From Diogma glabrata (taxonomy: Eukaryota; Arthropoda; Insecta; Diptera; Cylindrotomidae), in the NCBI GenBank assembly GCA_963693315.1, contig OY856188.1:150675658-150739657 (forward strand): a stretch of 64,000 bases of DNA. Direction: 5' to 3'. Position numbers and translations under genes: made by a program. Each line of letters begins with the position of its first letter. Positions within the stretch are counted from its first letter, which is position 1. The notes below the pieces were generated by a model. It was not told the origin of the DNA and did not search any database. It saw nothing but the letters and a program-made list of their open reading frames with translations. Below, piece after piece: positions 31,800-43,506 of this stretch.

Positions 31800-34210
31800 A
31801 TCGTTGGTCAAAATTTATTTTTATATAATTTTAAACTAAGAACATACCCAGTCAACCAATTTTATTGGAGCGGATAGAACAGTTAATACCATTACCATTA
31901 AGAAGGTGCCTTAAAAGTTATATGCGGTTTTTTCCTCCATCATCTAAAGTGAGCCAAAAATGTTGTATTGGATCTTACGGCCAAATACAGATATATGTGA
32001 TTATTCGAATTGTGTTAAGGTCAACATTTATCACCAATACATCATCACCAGTCTGATTATTACATTTTTAGGACAGCAACAAACTTTTTTGTGACGGATG
32101 ATTAAAAATTTAGGTAACTCCATATACTCACCTCCTTTGGAAGAGTTTTATCACTATTAGTATGCAATTGATTTGAACCCCAATAGAGGAGGTAATTTCA
32201 CAAGAAAAAATTACGGCATTCATTGAAAACTAGCACACAGTACCAATATGGCCAGCTAGACGCACTTCAGTGCAAAACTAGTGGAACGACAAACTAGCCT
32301 ATCTTGCATAACTAACATCCATCTAAATCATAAAGAATTTCTTTCATATATAAACATTTTAAATTTCTTATCCCCAACATTTTTCATTTGCAAATACATC
32401 TAATCTTGCATAAAAGTCAAACATTCAAACAAAACAATTAGCACAATAAATGTACTAATTTTTTTACCTTTGTAGTCCCACAACAACAATCATTTGAAAA
32501 CTTTGAAATTCGCTGTAATTGAAACATATGCATATTCAAATATTAAAGAGAAAATAAATGTAATGTTATTTTTTTAATTTTATTTCATGAAAAAGAAATA
32601 TCAAGTAACAGAGAAAACCGCTTTAATGATGCATTTCATTTAGTATTTCGTTATACAAAGCTTATTTAGCAAATATCATGAGTTGAATATTGTTTGCTTG
32701 ACTAAAAAAAAAGAAAATGAAACGGATAATGAAGAGTGACACAGATATTCTTTCCTTTTTATCCAAAAACATTTAAATACATTTTTTTGGTAAACATTGA
32801 ATCAATTAAATTTTAATCGCTTAAAAGTGAAGATCTAACTACAACGGTTCTTGTGACTATTAATCTGTAATTATATTTTTTGATATCAATCAAGTTGAAC
32901 TGACCTTTTCATAAAATACATAGGATTATTGTCTTTATCAAATGGATGTAAAAAAAAATAGAAATCATTTTTATTGTTGATTGCTTGTGGAATAAAAAAA
33001 TTGGTTTTTACCTTTGATACAAAATTAATTAAAAGAGTTATGCTTACTAATTAAATAAAAAAGGTTAATGAATATTATGGTTATTTCTTTTCGTTATTAT
33101 TGAATAAATTATTTTAGCAGTATGTACTTATTTTTGAAATATAATAATTACAGCAATTGTGATAGAAAGCACCATGCATTGCTTATATTGAAAGTAAAGG
33201 AAAATTTAATGTTTTTGCTTTTGTAAAGGGATAAGGAAAACCATCATTGAATGCAAAGGTTTTTCCTTAAATTACATTATAACAGAAAAGGCTATATAGA
33301 AACTTAATTGAATTGACTTGTCTCGTTAAACGATGGATTAAGGGAAAGGAAGAAATACGGAAAAGATACTGAAAAACCTGGATCAATTAAATAATATGTA
33401 AGGACGATAGCTGTAAATCAAGTTCCAAACATACAGCGGGACAAATGAAAATTAAAACAAACATAGAAACATTTATGTGTGCTACAAGTCAGTCAATAAT
33501 ATTTTAACATTTTCTTTCTTTTAACTTTCAATTACTCCAAACTTTCAATTACTCCAATACGAAAACCAAACTTATGTCAGCAAAGTATAAAAGAACGCAG
33601 AATTCCAATAAACAATTATAAAATGTCCTCTTTATTTGAAAACCAGCATCTAACAGAATAGTATATCTCAAATTACATTTGTATGTTAATCAAAATTAAT
33701 TATTTTTATGAGAGATAATGACAAAAGTAATTATCTCCTCTCATTTTCCATATAACTTTATTGTAAAACATCTTCGTTGCATAAATAGAGTTGGGCAAAT
33801 AATTTTCCTACATAGATGTTTCTTTCTACATAAATGATGAACACTTTTGTTTAAAAAGATTAGTCATAGCATTATTTGTAGATATAATACGGCTGTGCAA
33901 ATTTATGGAGGGTAGAATTATTGTTTGTGGTTGTAGAGAAATTGTTTATTGAAATGATTTATATGAAAATGGTTTGACTTGTATTTTTTTAATAATATGT
34001 TATATAGAATTTTTAAATTGTGTACGGTGTAAGGTATAATGAAAGAAGAAACAAGAGATGGAAAAGTTTACTACTTATACTCAAACATTTCCTCGATCTA
34101 GGCGATTACGTAAATTTTTATCAAAAAGTGCATATAGTATAAGCTTTTATGAAATATTGTTGTAAAAAAAATTGAATTTGGATAAGTGTAAATTGGTGAA
34201 AAACACGTGA
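31800..34210. other. AT-rich sequence without recognised features
   Basis: No domain, inverted ends or tandem array beyond a small duplication AACTTTCAATTACTCC x2 (about 33526-33557). This is the longest stretch that looks free of obvious transposon ends, consistent with intron or intergenic DNA. Confidence 0.5.
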
Positions 34211-34214
34211 AATC

Positions 34215-36125
34215 AGTAAGGTCTGGATATGAGGTTTTAATTTTGTATATTTAGGTATTAGAATTCATTGACATCAATAAAAACAATTTTTCTGCGTTTT
34301 TATTTTTTTTTACCCTGTCTTAAGATACAGGGTGATGAAAAATAAAGAAATTGTTCGACCCTGGTGTATTGAAATGGTTCTACAGTCAAAACTACTGAGC
34401 TAATTTTAATGTTATATAGCTCAAAATGTAGGTAGTGAACAGAGCTAATAAAAATAATAATTCACATTTTATGACCTTGAACACTTTCTTTTAGAAAAAT
34501 AACGGTAAAAAATTCAAATTCGATTTTCTAGAAATGCGCATTTTTTAAATTTTTATTTTTTAATATGTGGAAGGTACATATGTTGCTAACATTTAAAAAA
34601 AAATTCAAAAGGGGAAAATTTTTTGTTTTTTTCTTTCTTAAGACTCGCTCTAGCTGCTTTTCTTTTTACTGCTCCTCCAATTCCATCACATCAGAAGTGC
34701 TCTAACCAGGTAACGAGGAGGTACACTTCACCAAGGAGTAGTTAGTTGAAGACGTACAAACGAATTTTTTGATCGCAGTACTGTAGCCACACTATATTCT
34801 GATCTAAGCTATAATCTTATCTGGTAATTGAAGTACATATAATATATATTTTTGTGTTAAAAATAATATAATATTTGCTGTGATAAAATATACTATATCG
34901 AATATTAAGTAATCTTTCTGGACTAAAACGGCCCAGCTTTATTTTCCGAGTCAACAAAACATATACTGTGCATAAAAATTTACTAAAAGTCAATTTTTCC
35001 CCATAAAACAAAAACAATACTTTCACTAGTCCTAAATGAACAAAAAACATAAACTAGGGAAAAATATAATATGAGTCTAAACCAGGGATGGGGAGCCTTT
35101 TTACCATTAAAGGCCAATTATAATTTTGCAAATCGTTAACAGGCCGCATTATGCCGAGTATTGTTACCATAGCTTGGGGGGCTGCATCTGTTACTATAAT
35201 GGCTATTTTAGACTCTGTTCAAAAGCGTGCTAAACGAATTGTTAATTTTTTCTGATCTCGTTGTTTTTTATAAATATCTTCATCAGCAGTGTTCGGATGA
35301 AATAAAATCCATTATGCCTGCAAACAGTCAAACTGTTGAGATCACTCACTCCCCACTGTCATATAGTGACACAATGCAGAGGAATTTCTTTGTTTGCAAA
35401 ACAAAATCAACAAGCTGATAGATACGCCAATTTAAAAACAATCCCTGGAACACAAGGATATCACTCATACATTCCTACAAATGATGGATAAATCTTAGCT
35501 AGACGTTATTCTAACTCTACGGAATTTAGTAATGTAAAATTAAATAAATGATAAAAAATGTGTAAAATTTTTATTTTGAGTTGAAATTAAAAATTTATTA
35601 TAAAAACATATATGTAAATCCAAAAAAAATGTTAATTTTTTAACTCCACTTTTTTTTATGATGTAAAATTTTAAGGCGTTTTTTTATGATGTAAAGTTGC
35701 AGTAAAATTAATAAAAAAAATAAAAAATTTTCCCCTCCTTAATTTTTTATAAAATGTTAGTAACATATGTACCTTTTATATATTAAAAAATAAAAATTCA
35801 AAAAATACGCATTTCTAGAAAATCGAATTTGAGTTTTTTACCGTTATTTTTCTAAAAGAAAGTGTTCAAGGTCATATATTGTGAATTATTATTTTGATTA
35901 GTTCTGTTCAATACCTACATTTTGAGCTAAATAACATTAAAACCAGCTCAGTAGTTTTGACTGTAGAGCAATTTCAATACACCAGGGTTGAGCAATTTTT
36001 TGAATTTTCATCACCCTGTATCTTAAGACAGGGTAAAAAAAAAAACTAAAAACGCAGAAAATTTTTTTTTATTGATGTCAATGAATTCCTATACCTAAAT
36101 ATACAAAATTAAAACCCCATTTCCA
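34215..36125. mobile_element. Element with ~400-bp inverted ends
   Basis: 34215-34620 and 35735-36125 are inverted copies. Shared blocks are GGTTTTAATTTTGTATATTT, GAATTCATTGACATCAATAA, CCCTGTCTTAAGATACAGGG (itself palindromic) and GACCTTGAACACTTTCTTTT. The middle contains CTCGCTCTAGC-type non-coding DNA, a short hAT-like terminus (CAGGGATGGGGAGCC at about 35083) and a LINE fragment (35130-35430). No transposase seen. Confidence 0.7.
35130..35430 (+). pseudogene. LINE ORF2 C-terminal fragment
   Basis: Reads DLVVFYKYLHQQCSDEIKS then MQRNFFVCKTKS, the C-terminal part of a jockey/CR1-like ORF2. At DNA level it resembles 18233-18410 (CTGCATCTGTT, GATCTCGTTGTTTTTTATAAATAT) and the RSFF region at 12520. 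It is internally deleted relative to 18233-18410 (the segment between AAACGAATTG and TGATCTCG). Confidence 0.6.
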
Positions 36126-36925
36126 AAATTGCATGTTTTTTGCTGATTTCACGTGTTACGTGATACCCTTAAGTTTGGGTTTGTTGCCTCCTTTTTTGGA
36201 CACACTTACATACAAATACTTCGTAAAAAAGAAATGTATGTCTGTAGGTAGGACTGTAGCCCAAGCGAGTGAGGAAAACTTTGATTCCTTCCTTTTATTT
36301 GAGGAAAACCTGATGAAACTATGATCCTGATCTAATTATGATAAAAAGATTGACTTAGATGTTGACGAAATATTGTCTCCTCCTATGAATTCATACATCA
36401 TAATATCTAGAAATTTAATACAAAAAATCCCAAACTGATGAATCTATGTTATATGATTTCTTTACACTTGTTAGTAGGGTGACTTGATCAGATCTACGGG
36501 TTTGACTTAGAGTCATCAGACTATGAAAGCTAATTTTCGGATGCCAAGTTGGCAAAATTGCTGAGCAAGACCAAACTTTACTTATTGTTATCCGAGGAAC
36601 TCTTTAAAAAAATTTTATTAATTTAGTTTTATTATTTTGAAAAATTTTGGTATGATCACATTAGATGAACCTTTCCTATAAAGCACAAGCACAAAAACCA
36701 TGGCAGATAGAAAAATAGTCTCAATTGGATCATTTTCCAATATTCTACTTTTATTGAATTTTTACTTGAGAAATACTTGCGGAGTTGCCCTGTGGTATTG
36801 TATATCTTATATCTCCTAAGCAGATAATCGAATTATAATGAAAGAAACGCTGCTGGACAGTTGATGTAATCTGATTTATTATAAACCAAATTTAATCCTT
36901 CTATAAAATAAAAATCTTCTTCATC
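36126..36925. other. Unassigned sequence
   Basis: Non-coding by eye. A 63-codon frame at 36133-36321 shows no domain. No inverted ends. Confidence 0.4.
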
Positions 36926-36929
36926 AGTT

Positions 36930-37850
36930 GCAGAAAGGCAATATTACCCTAAAGTTGCAAAAAGGCAATATTACCCATGGTACAATTACCGGAAAAATTG
37001 GTAGAATTGGTAAAATTGCAATAAAATTTGAATTAACTTTATTTAATAAAAATTATAGTTTGTATTTTTTTGTGGACACCCACCCCGTATACTGTAATTG
37101 AAAATTCAATCGATCCATTTGCAGTTGTAGGTAATTTTAACGTTGACATACGAGACGCCACAAAGTGGAGTACTTCAGGCAAATATTTATTTCGTTAGCT
37201 ATTGCATAAGCCAAAATAGCTGCGATATTACTACCAGGTGGAAAAACTGGTTATTCCATCTCCCCGATCCGCAACGAACGATAGTGTTCTGGATCGGTAA
37301 GTTAGAATGACCAATTTTTCCACCTGGTATCAATATCGCAGCTATTTTGGTTTACGCAATAGCTAAATCTATGTCATTTCTGGATCGAATTGGTTTGGTA
37401 CCATGAATCAAACTAATAAGAAACGTTTAACCAGTTCCTCTTGATGCATCTAGGAAGATGGTTTCTCATATTCAGATATGGACAATTTGCTGATTATCCG
37501 TATGTGTAGGACGCGGAAAGTGACATGTGTAAAGCCGTTGATAATTCTTATTTTGAGTGGAAAGTATTGCGTACAGTTTAAATATAGTAAGCTTCATTGA
37601 AAATGATTGGTTGTCTTAGACTACCTCTTTGCGTTTGCGCCATTGAAATACTTTTCTACTTCCATTCCATATGTAATACATAAACCCAAATGCAGCAGTG
37701 TTTGAAATGATTATGGTAGTAAATGTTGTATATTAAATAGAATTGCAACTATAATTTAATTTTTTGAAAGAGTTTCATATTTTCCCAATTTTACCAATCT
37801 TTCCGGTAATTTTACGGTAAAATTACCAAAATATTCAATTATTTGAATAG
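36930..37850. mobile_element. GGTAAAATT-family element (copy 2)
   Basis: A shorter relative of 12092-14086. The left end has CAATATTACCCATGG and GGTAGAATTGGTAAAATTGC; the right end has ACCGGTAA facing it as TTTCCGGTAATTTTACGGTA. Internal matches include AACGTTTAACCAGTTCCTC and CTACTTCCATTCCATATGTAATACATAA. A foldback at 37195-37366 lies inside. No coding capacity. Confidence 0.6.
37195..37366. repeat. Foldback hairpin, ~70-bp arms
   Basis: TTAGCTATTGC...CCAAAATAGCTGCGATATT at 37195 is inverted as AATATCGCAGCTATTTTGG...GCAATAGCTAA ending 37366. The arms also include CCAGGTGGAAAAA/TTTTTCCACCTGG. The ~30-bp loop is GC-richer (CCCCGATCCGCAACG). Confidence 0.8.
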
Positions 37851-38755
37851 GAGCTTAAGTGCTACTTTTTGTGTTAAGTCTATTATAGTTTGGCAATTAT
37901 AGACAATTATAATTCCATGTCACCGCAACATTGATGTTCCTGACCTGACCCCCTCTGATTTTGATAAAATTTCATATACAGATAGCCAATGAAAAAATAA
38001 AAATAACGTTTCTTTCAAAAAATTTAATTTCGCTCTAAGGATGACACAGGGTGGCTCAAAGTCTTAGGAGTTTGCAAAACATGAGTATCTTTGAACATCG
38101 ATTGCTAATGATTGACTAAACTGATTTAAGTCATGTATAGCTCATTGGAAAGGTAGTTGATAGGACTTATAAAAAAAGTTACTTAAAATGTTGTAATAAT
38201 TTTTTAAAAGTGTGTTAAACTTAAAACATATATTCAAAAATGGCGCTGTTGAGAGTACTCTCACTTTTACCAAATTTTTTTTTCAGAAATGTTTAATTAA
38301 TTCTTAATCCAAACTAAAAATTTCCCAATGGCATAATTTCTCGTTAACAAAATAAAATTTTTACAAAATTTTTATTTCCGTTTTTTTTTTATCAATTTTT
38401 TTTATGAACAATGCAGTGAATCATCTATTTAATAAACCCACCGGAATTCTTGTTTTATAGTAATTTATTGACCATTTAATTATTTTAAAGATACAAATTA
38501 AGTATTTGCTTTTAACGTAATTTATCTTTTCATTCATTTATACCTGTTCAAAATTCATTATAAATACATTTACCTGAAATATGTTAAAACTCATTCTGAG
38601 CAGTAAATAGTGGGGAAATTATGCGAAATAAAATGCATTTTATATTGAATTCATATAATAATTAACTTTTTATTCAAGGTTATGTAATTTTCTAGGTTAT
38701 GTAATAAAAAACAATATACATCCATTATTAATATAAAATAAATTTACATAACATG
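37851..38755. other. Unassigned AT-rich sequence
   Basis: No recognised coding or repeat structure. CACAGGGTGGCTCAAAG near 38046 is reminiscent of a transposon terminus, but I find no inverted partner. Confidence 0.35.
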
Positions 38756-39305
38756 TTAACGGCTTATCGTAAAAAGCATAGTTTTAACGGAATTAGAATA
38801 CATGTTTGTGAGCAATGTTTTTTCATCTATAGGTATAAACGCATGAAATAATTGTGTACCATTTATAGTTACAGCCTCTCTGTATCTTGCTTCTAGCCAA
38901 AATTTGATTTCATTATAATCACTTTTTCTGGTATATGCAAAATTCATTGTTGATTGCCATTTTGTCGCCAATTCATAAAGATCCACTGGGGTTTGAATAA
39001 TATCCTTGTTAAAAAAAACTATATTGATGAGCACCTCGTTTCAATGTACCTCCTATTCCATCACCGGGTCCTTTTCCATGACTGGTAGCGTAAAAGTGCC
39101 ACTTTGCGTCTATATTAAAATCTGATTTGTGGTAGCATAGATTTATAAAATTATATTTATTTTTATACTGAGATCCCGCACCAACAGTCATATAGACTGT
39201 TTTTTCAATAGGATGCTCTATTTTATCTTTTATAAAATCAATCATTTGTGATATAAATAGATGCACTGCCACACTATCATGCTCAGTTATATCAGAGATA
39301 ATGAC
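38756..39305 (-). pseudogene. Transposase C-terminal segment, 3' side of BEL insertion
   Basis: Reading 39305 to 38756: IISDITEHDSVAVHLF, KTVYMTVGAGSQYKNK, NFINLCYHKSDF, AKWHFYATSHGKGPGDGIGG, then after a one-base slip in an A8/T8 run (39011-39018) DIIQTPVDLYELATKW and INGTQLFHAFIP. I recall this order (SDGAxSQYKN, W-FFATSHGKGxCDG-GG, G-xxFHSFIP) from uncharacterised multi-copy eukaryotic transposase-like proteins, the same ones whose N-terminal half resembles the gene at 9067-10083. The position where relatives have Asp (SDGA) reads Val (MTVGA), so a likely catalytic residue is lost. The frame continues from 49733 when the retrotransposon between is ignored. Confidence 0.65.
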
Positions 39306-39957
39306 TGTTCGCGAAAAGTAAATCCCCTGTAAAGAAAAAGTAATTTAAATTAGATGATAATAAATTGAAAAGTATTGATTGACTTATCCTATCCATTGCT
39401 TATATTCCAGAATTTTGAATTGTCCAAACGTTGTTTAGATCCCTAAAAGAAGTGAAAGTCAAAAACATTAGTGATAGTAATTCATTTGAAATATTGAGAA
39501 TATAAATTAATTCAAAATAATATTTAATGTAATTTAATTCAAAAAGATATCTAATGTTATTTAATTCAAAATAATATTTAATGTAATTTAATTCAAAAAG
39601 ATATCTAATGTTATTTAATTCAAAATAGTATTAATGTTATTTAATTCACGATAATATGTACTGTAATCTAATTCAAAGTAATACTAATGTATTCTAATTC
39701 AAAGTAATATTAATGTAATCTAATTCAAAGTAATATTAATGTAATCTAATTCAAAATTTAATTCAAAGTTAATTATGCCACTTACTTGAAAATGTTAGTA
39801 TTATTGTTTATTTCAGCGATACGTCAATTTGACAACAATATGTTCCACTCAATATTGACGACGTTTAACTTGGCTGCACTCAGTAGTTTTTTTAGTATCT
39901 AACTTATTGAGAGTGGAATGTATTGTTGTTGGGTTGTCTTCACTGACAAATTTATAG

Positions 39958-39965
39958 TATATAAG
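39958..39965 (+). promoter_or_regulatory. LTR TATA box
   Basis: TATATAAG, also present in the 3' LTR at 48469-48476, is the best core-promoter candidate for element transcription. Transcription would start roughly 30 bp downstream, near the AGAGAGACATTTTTTATGC segment. Confidence 0.5.
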
Positions 39966-40585
39966 AGAGACATTTTTTATGCTAGCTCTCTTGCTTCACA
40001 TATATATTATATTATTTAGTGGTTGTTCGGGATTGTTCTAAGTAATGTTGTCTTGTCACTAAAATTAAAATTAAAATAAAAAGTGTTTATTCGATGTAAA
40101 GTAGTTTAGTGTAGACAAATATATATACATATAGATTAGTAATGGCAAGCTGTGTTTCCTTTTTGTTGTGATGATGCTATGGTGCTGTGGATTTGCCGGT
40201 CGTCAATGCTAGGATAAGTATAGTTGTTTGATGAATATTTGTGACCATACGGTTTTGAATCCATCATTGTTGAAATTATTTGTATTAAATCTTCGTCATT
40301 ACTGATAATGCATTTTAGTTCCGGATCTTGTTCGCATTCATCGTTATTACAGTGGTTACAGCTGCCGGTCGTCGATGCTGATGAGGATTATATAGCTTTG
40401 ATAAATATATTCTGTGACCAGATGGTGTTGAATTCATCATTTATATTGTTCGTCATCAATGCTGATAATACATATAGTTAGTTCATGATGATTTATGCTC
40501 ATCGTTATACTATTGAGATTACTTATATTGATTCGTCGTCAATGCTGATAATACATATAGTTAGTTCCTGAGTTATTTTATATTC

Positions 40586-40815
40586 ATCGTTATTATCGTC
40601 GTCATTGCTGATAAATTTGTGCACGTCGTTATTATTGAGATACAGTTCCTGAGTTATTTTATATTCATCGTTATTATCGTCGTCATTGCTGATAAATTTA
40701 TGCACATCGTTATTATTGAGATACAGTTCCTGAGTTATTTTATATTCATCGTTATTATCGTCGTCATTGCTGATAAATTTATGCACATCGTTATTATTGA
40801 AATATAGTTCCTGAT
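40586..40815. repeat. 81-bp tandem array in LTR (three LTR copies)
   Basis: About 2.8 units containing GTCGTCATTGCTGATAAATT and CAGTTCCTGAGTTATTTTAT. Equivalent arrays are at 41683-41913 and 49181-49411. Because 81 is a multiple of three, both strands show repetitive open frames (for example NDDDNNDEYKITQEL on the minus strand). I regard these as artefacts of the repeat. Confidence 0.85.
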
Positions 40816-41190
40816 TTATTTTATGTTCATCGTTATTAGTGAGATTACTTGTATTGAATCTTCATCATTGCCGATAACAAATATAGTTCTTGATTATTTT
40901 ATGCTCGTCGTTATTATTGAGATATAGTTCCTGAATTACTTATGCTTATCGCTGTCAAAGTTGTTATTTTTGACGGGCGTCGATGTTGATGATAATTATA
41001 ATGCCTGATAAATGTACGTGACCACAAATTCAACGTTATTGAGATTGAAGAATTCAGGTTGCTTCCATACATCTGCAATCAACATTTTCATCATCATCAA
41101 GGTTACTGAGTAACACAATACAGTCCACTGTTTCCACTTTAGGTCCTTTGAGCCGATCTCATGTTTAAGCAGGTATTTTCTTCGGTTGCT

Positions 41191-42233
41191 ATGATGCTAT
41201 GGTGCTGTGGATTTGCCGGTCGTCAATGCTAGGATAAGTATAGTTGTTTGATGAATATTTGTGACCATATGGTTTTGAATCCATCATTGTTGAAATTATT
41301 TGTATTAAATCTTCGTCATTACTGATAATGCATTTTAGTTCCGGATCTTGTTCGCATTCATCGTTATTACAGTGGTTACAGCTGCCGGTCGTCGATGCTG
41401 ATGAGGATTATATAGCTTTGATAAATATATTCTGTGACCACATGGTGTTGAATTCATCATTTATATTGTTCGTCATCAATGCTGATAATACATATAGTTA
41501 GTTCATGATCATTTATGCTCATCGTTACTATTGAGATTACTTATATTGATTCGTCGTCAATGCTGATAATACATATAGTTAGTTCCTGATCATTTATGCT
41601 CATCGTTATTATTGAGATCATTTATATTGTTCGTCATCATTGCTGATAATACATATAGTTAGTTCCTGAGTTATTTTATATTCATCGTTATTATCGTCGT
41701 CATTGCTGATAAATTTGTGCACATCGTTATTATTGAGATACAGTTCCTGAGTTATTTTATATTCATCGTTATTATCGTCGTCATTGCTGATAAATTTATG
41801 CACATCGTTATTATTGAGATACAGTTCCTGAGTTATTTTATATTCATCGTTATTATCGTCGTCATTGCTGATAAATTTATGCACATCGTTATTATTGAAA
41901 TATAGTTCCTGATTTATTTTATGTTCATCGTTATTAGTGAGATTACTTGTATTGAATCTTCATCATTGCCGATAACAAATATAGTTCCTGATTATTTTAT
42001 GCTCGTCGTTATTATTGAGATTAGTTCCTGAATTACTTATGCTTATCGCTGTCAAAGTTGTTATTTTTGACGGGCGTCGATGTTGATGATAATTATAATG
42101 CCTGATAAATGTACGTGACCACAAATTCAACGTTATTGAGATTGAAGAATTCAGGTTGCTTCAATACATCTGCAATCAACATTTTCATCATCATCAAGGT
42201 TACTGAGTAACACAATACAGTCCACTGTTTCCA
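41191..42233 (+). repeat. Extra partial LTR copy downstream of the 5' LTR
   Basis: From GATGCTATGGTGCTGTGG to CCACTGTTTCCA this repeats the last ~1.04 kb of the LTR. It shares with the 3' LTR a ~75-bp block (41580-41660) that the 5' LTR lacks. Between the 5' LTR end (41136) and this copy lie 54 bp starting CTTTAGGTCCTTTGAGCCGA, a decayed version of the primer-site leader. An aberrant reverse-transcription or recombination product is the likeliest origin. Confidence 0.8.
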
Positions 42234-42237
42234 CTTT

Positions 42238-42254
42238 TGGTCCTTCGAGCCGGA
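42238..42254 (+). other. Primer binding site, tRNA-Tyr type
   Basis: TGGTCCTTCGAGCCGGA, four bases after the LTR-like CA end, is complementary to TCCGGCTCGAAGGACCA. That is the 3' end of animal tRNA-Tyr with its CCA (from memory). The decayed sister site at 41140 (AGGTCCTTTGAGCCGAT) differs at several positions. Confidence 0.75.
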
Positions 42255-42399
42255 TGTAGAGGGCGCTACCGTCTGGATTCATCAATCAATAATAAATTTT
42301 GGCCGTGCCGATTATCAAAGACCGGATATTCAAGAGTCGAAGTTCAAGAGCCACAATAGTTGGATGGCAGGTATTCGTTCAGAATTTCTAATATTAATT

Positions 42400-42770
42400 T
42401 TGATTAACTAAATTTTATCTAATTAAGGAATATTACATGTTGAACTCTAGTTTGAGTGTTTGTAGATTTGTTAATTAATTATATTGCTATCTATTGATTG
42501 ATGACTTATAACTAGTCATTGTAATTACTAAAGCTATTTGTTTAACTTATTAATATTCAATCATTGTCTTACTATCACGACTTATTACTTAACTAAATTT
42601 CGTCTAATTAAGTCGTATTGCAGTTGAAACCCTAGTTTGAATGATTGTAAGTCTAGTGATTTATTATACTTACTTATGACAATTTGTTCTAATTACTAGT
42701 CTAATATTGAACAGTCAGTCATTGTTCATTTGTCACGACTTCGACCACTTTTGTGAGTTGTTGATCTGCA
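42400..42770. repeat. ~184-bp duplication in the 5' leader
   Basis: AACTAAATTTTATCTAATTAA (42408) recurs as AACTAAATTTCGTCTAATTAA (42592). Each is followed by CTAGTTTGA(G/A)TG(T/A)TTGTA. Two diverged copies, non-coding, between the primer site and gag. Confidence 0.6.
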
Positions 42771-43059
42771 ATTATTGGCCTGCGAGCACAAGTAAATCAG
42801 CGACTGTGCTAATTCATGTTAATTGTAATCGTTCATCTCTGATGAGTTATTCCTTCAATTCCATTTAGAAAACTATAAATTGGTACAAGGTATTTGATTT
42901 AAATCAAATTGGTCTCATCATTTCGTTCTACGTATTGTCAGTTAGCCAGCGTTCTCCAATCAATTCACCTCAAGTTTAAGATCATTTTTACTTTTGTTTG
43001 TTTACCATTTGTCTGTAACTATTGGCCACTTGTTGGTATCAGGGTGAAATTATATCATA

Positions 43060-43506
43060 GCAGACGCAGCGAAAATTGAGTTGTTGAAAAAACAACGAAG
43101 TGCCTTTAAAGGCCAGCTCACAAATTTTAAGTCTCATCTCGATAAAGCTACATCCATCGGTGGTTTTGAATCTCTTCTCAATCGACTACAAACAATCTCC
43201 AAAAAATATGACGGTGTTCAGTCTCAGCTGGAAGTTATAGATGAAACGACATTAGTTGATCGTAGCTCATTCGATGAGGACTATCTCAACTTGGAAACAA
43301 TATTGAGAGATAAAATTCACAACATAAAGAAATCAGAAGATACTTCATTCGCAACATCATTTCATAATGCCTCGTTTCATGAGCCTTCATCACCAAGTTC
43401 AGTAACAACTGGAATCAGATTACCAGAGATTACGTTACCTACGTTTAATAGTTGGAGTCACTACTCGTTTTCGTCGTATTTAGTAGAATGTGATTTCCAG
43501 ATATAA
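43060..43506 (+). pseudogene. BEL/Pao gag N-terminal remnant
   Basis: About 145 open codons begin near AAAATTGAGTTGTTGAAAAAAC, with no clear ATG at the start. Early residues are Lys/Gln-rich and helical (LKKQRSAFKGQLTNFKSHL), and the end GIRLPEITLPTFNSW matches the LPKIELPxFxG motif that opens the gag region of Pao elements (DUF1759-like). The frame stops at 43504-43506, right after the motif, so most of gag and the nucleocapsid are missing. The frame runs in the element's sense direction after the leader. Confidence 0.65.

Larger units (their letters stand above)
39306..41136 (+). repeat. 5' LTR of BEL/Pao element
   Basis: Starts TGTTCGCGAAAAG, ends CCACTGTTTCCA. It contains an AT-rich minisatellite of TAATTTAATTCAAAATAATAT-type units (about 39490-39765) with more copies than in the 3' LTR, a TATA box (39958), AATTAAAATAAAAAG resembling a polyadenylation signal (about 40070), and an 81-bp tandem array (40586-40807). 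It lacks a ~75-bp block present in the 3' LTR at about 49086-49160. Confidence 0.9.

Noticed and set aside
40523..40786. Asp/Asn-rich repetitive frames in the LTRs (also 41618-41884 and 49116-49382)
   Set aside because: The 81-bp tandem unit is divisible by three; the frames are by-products of the LTR array.
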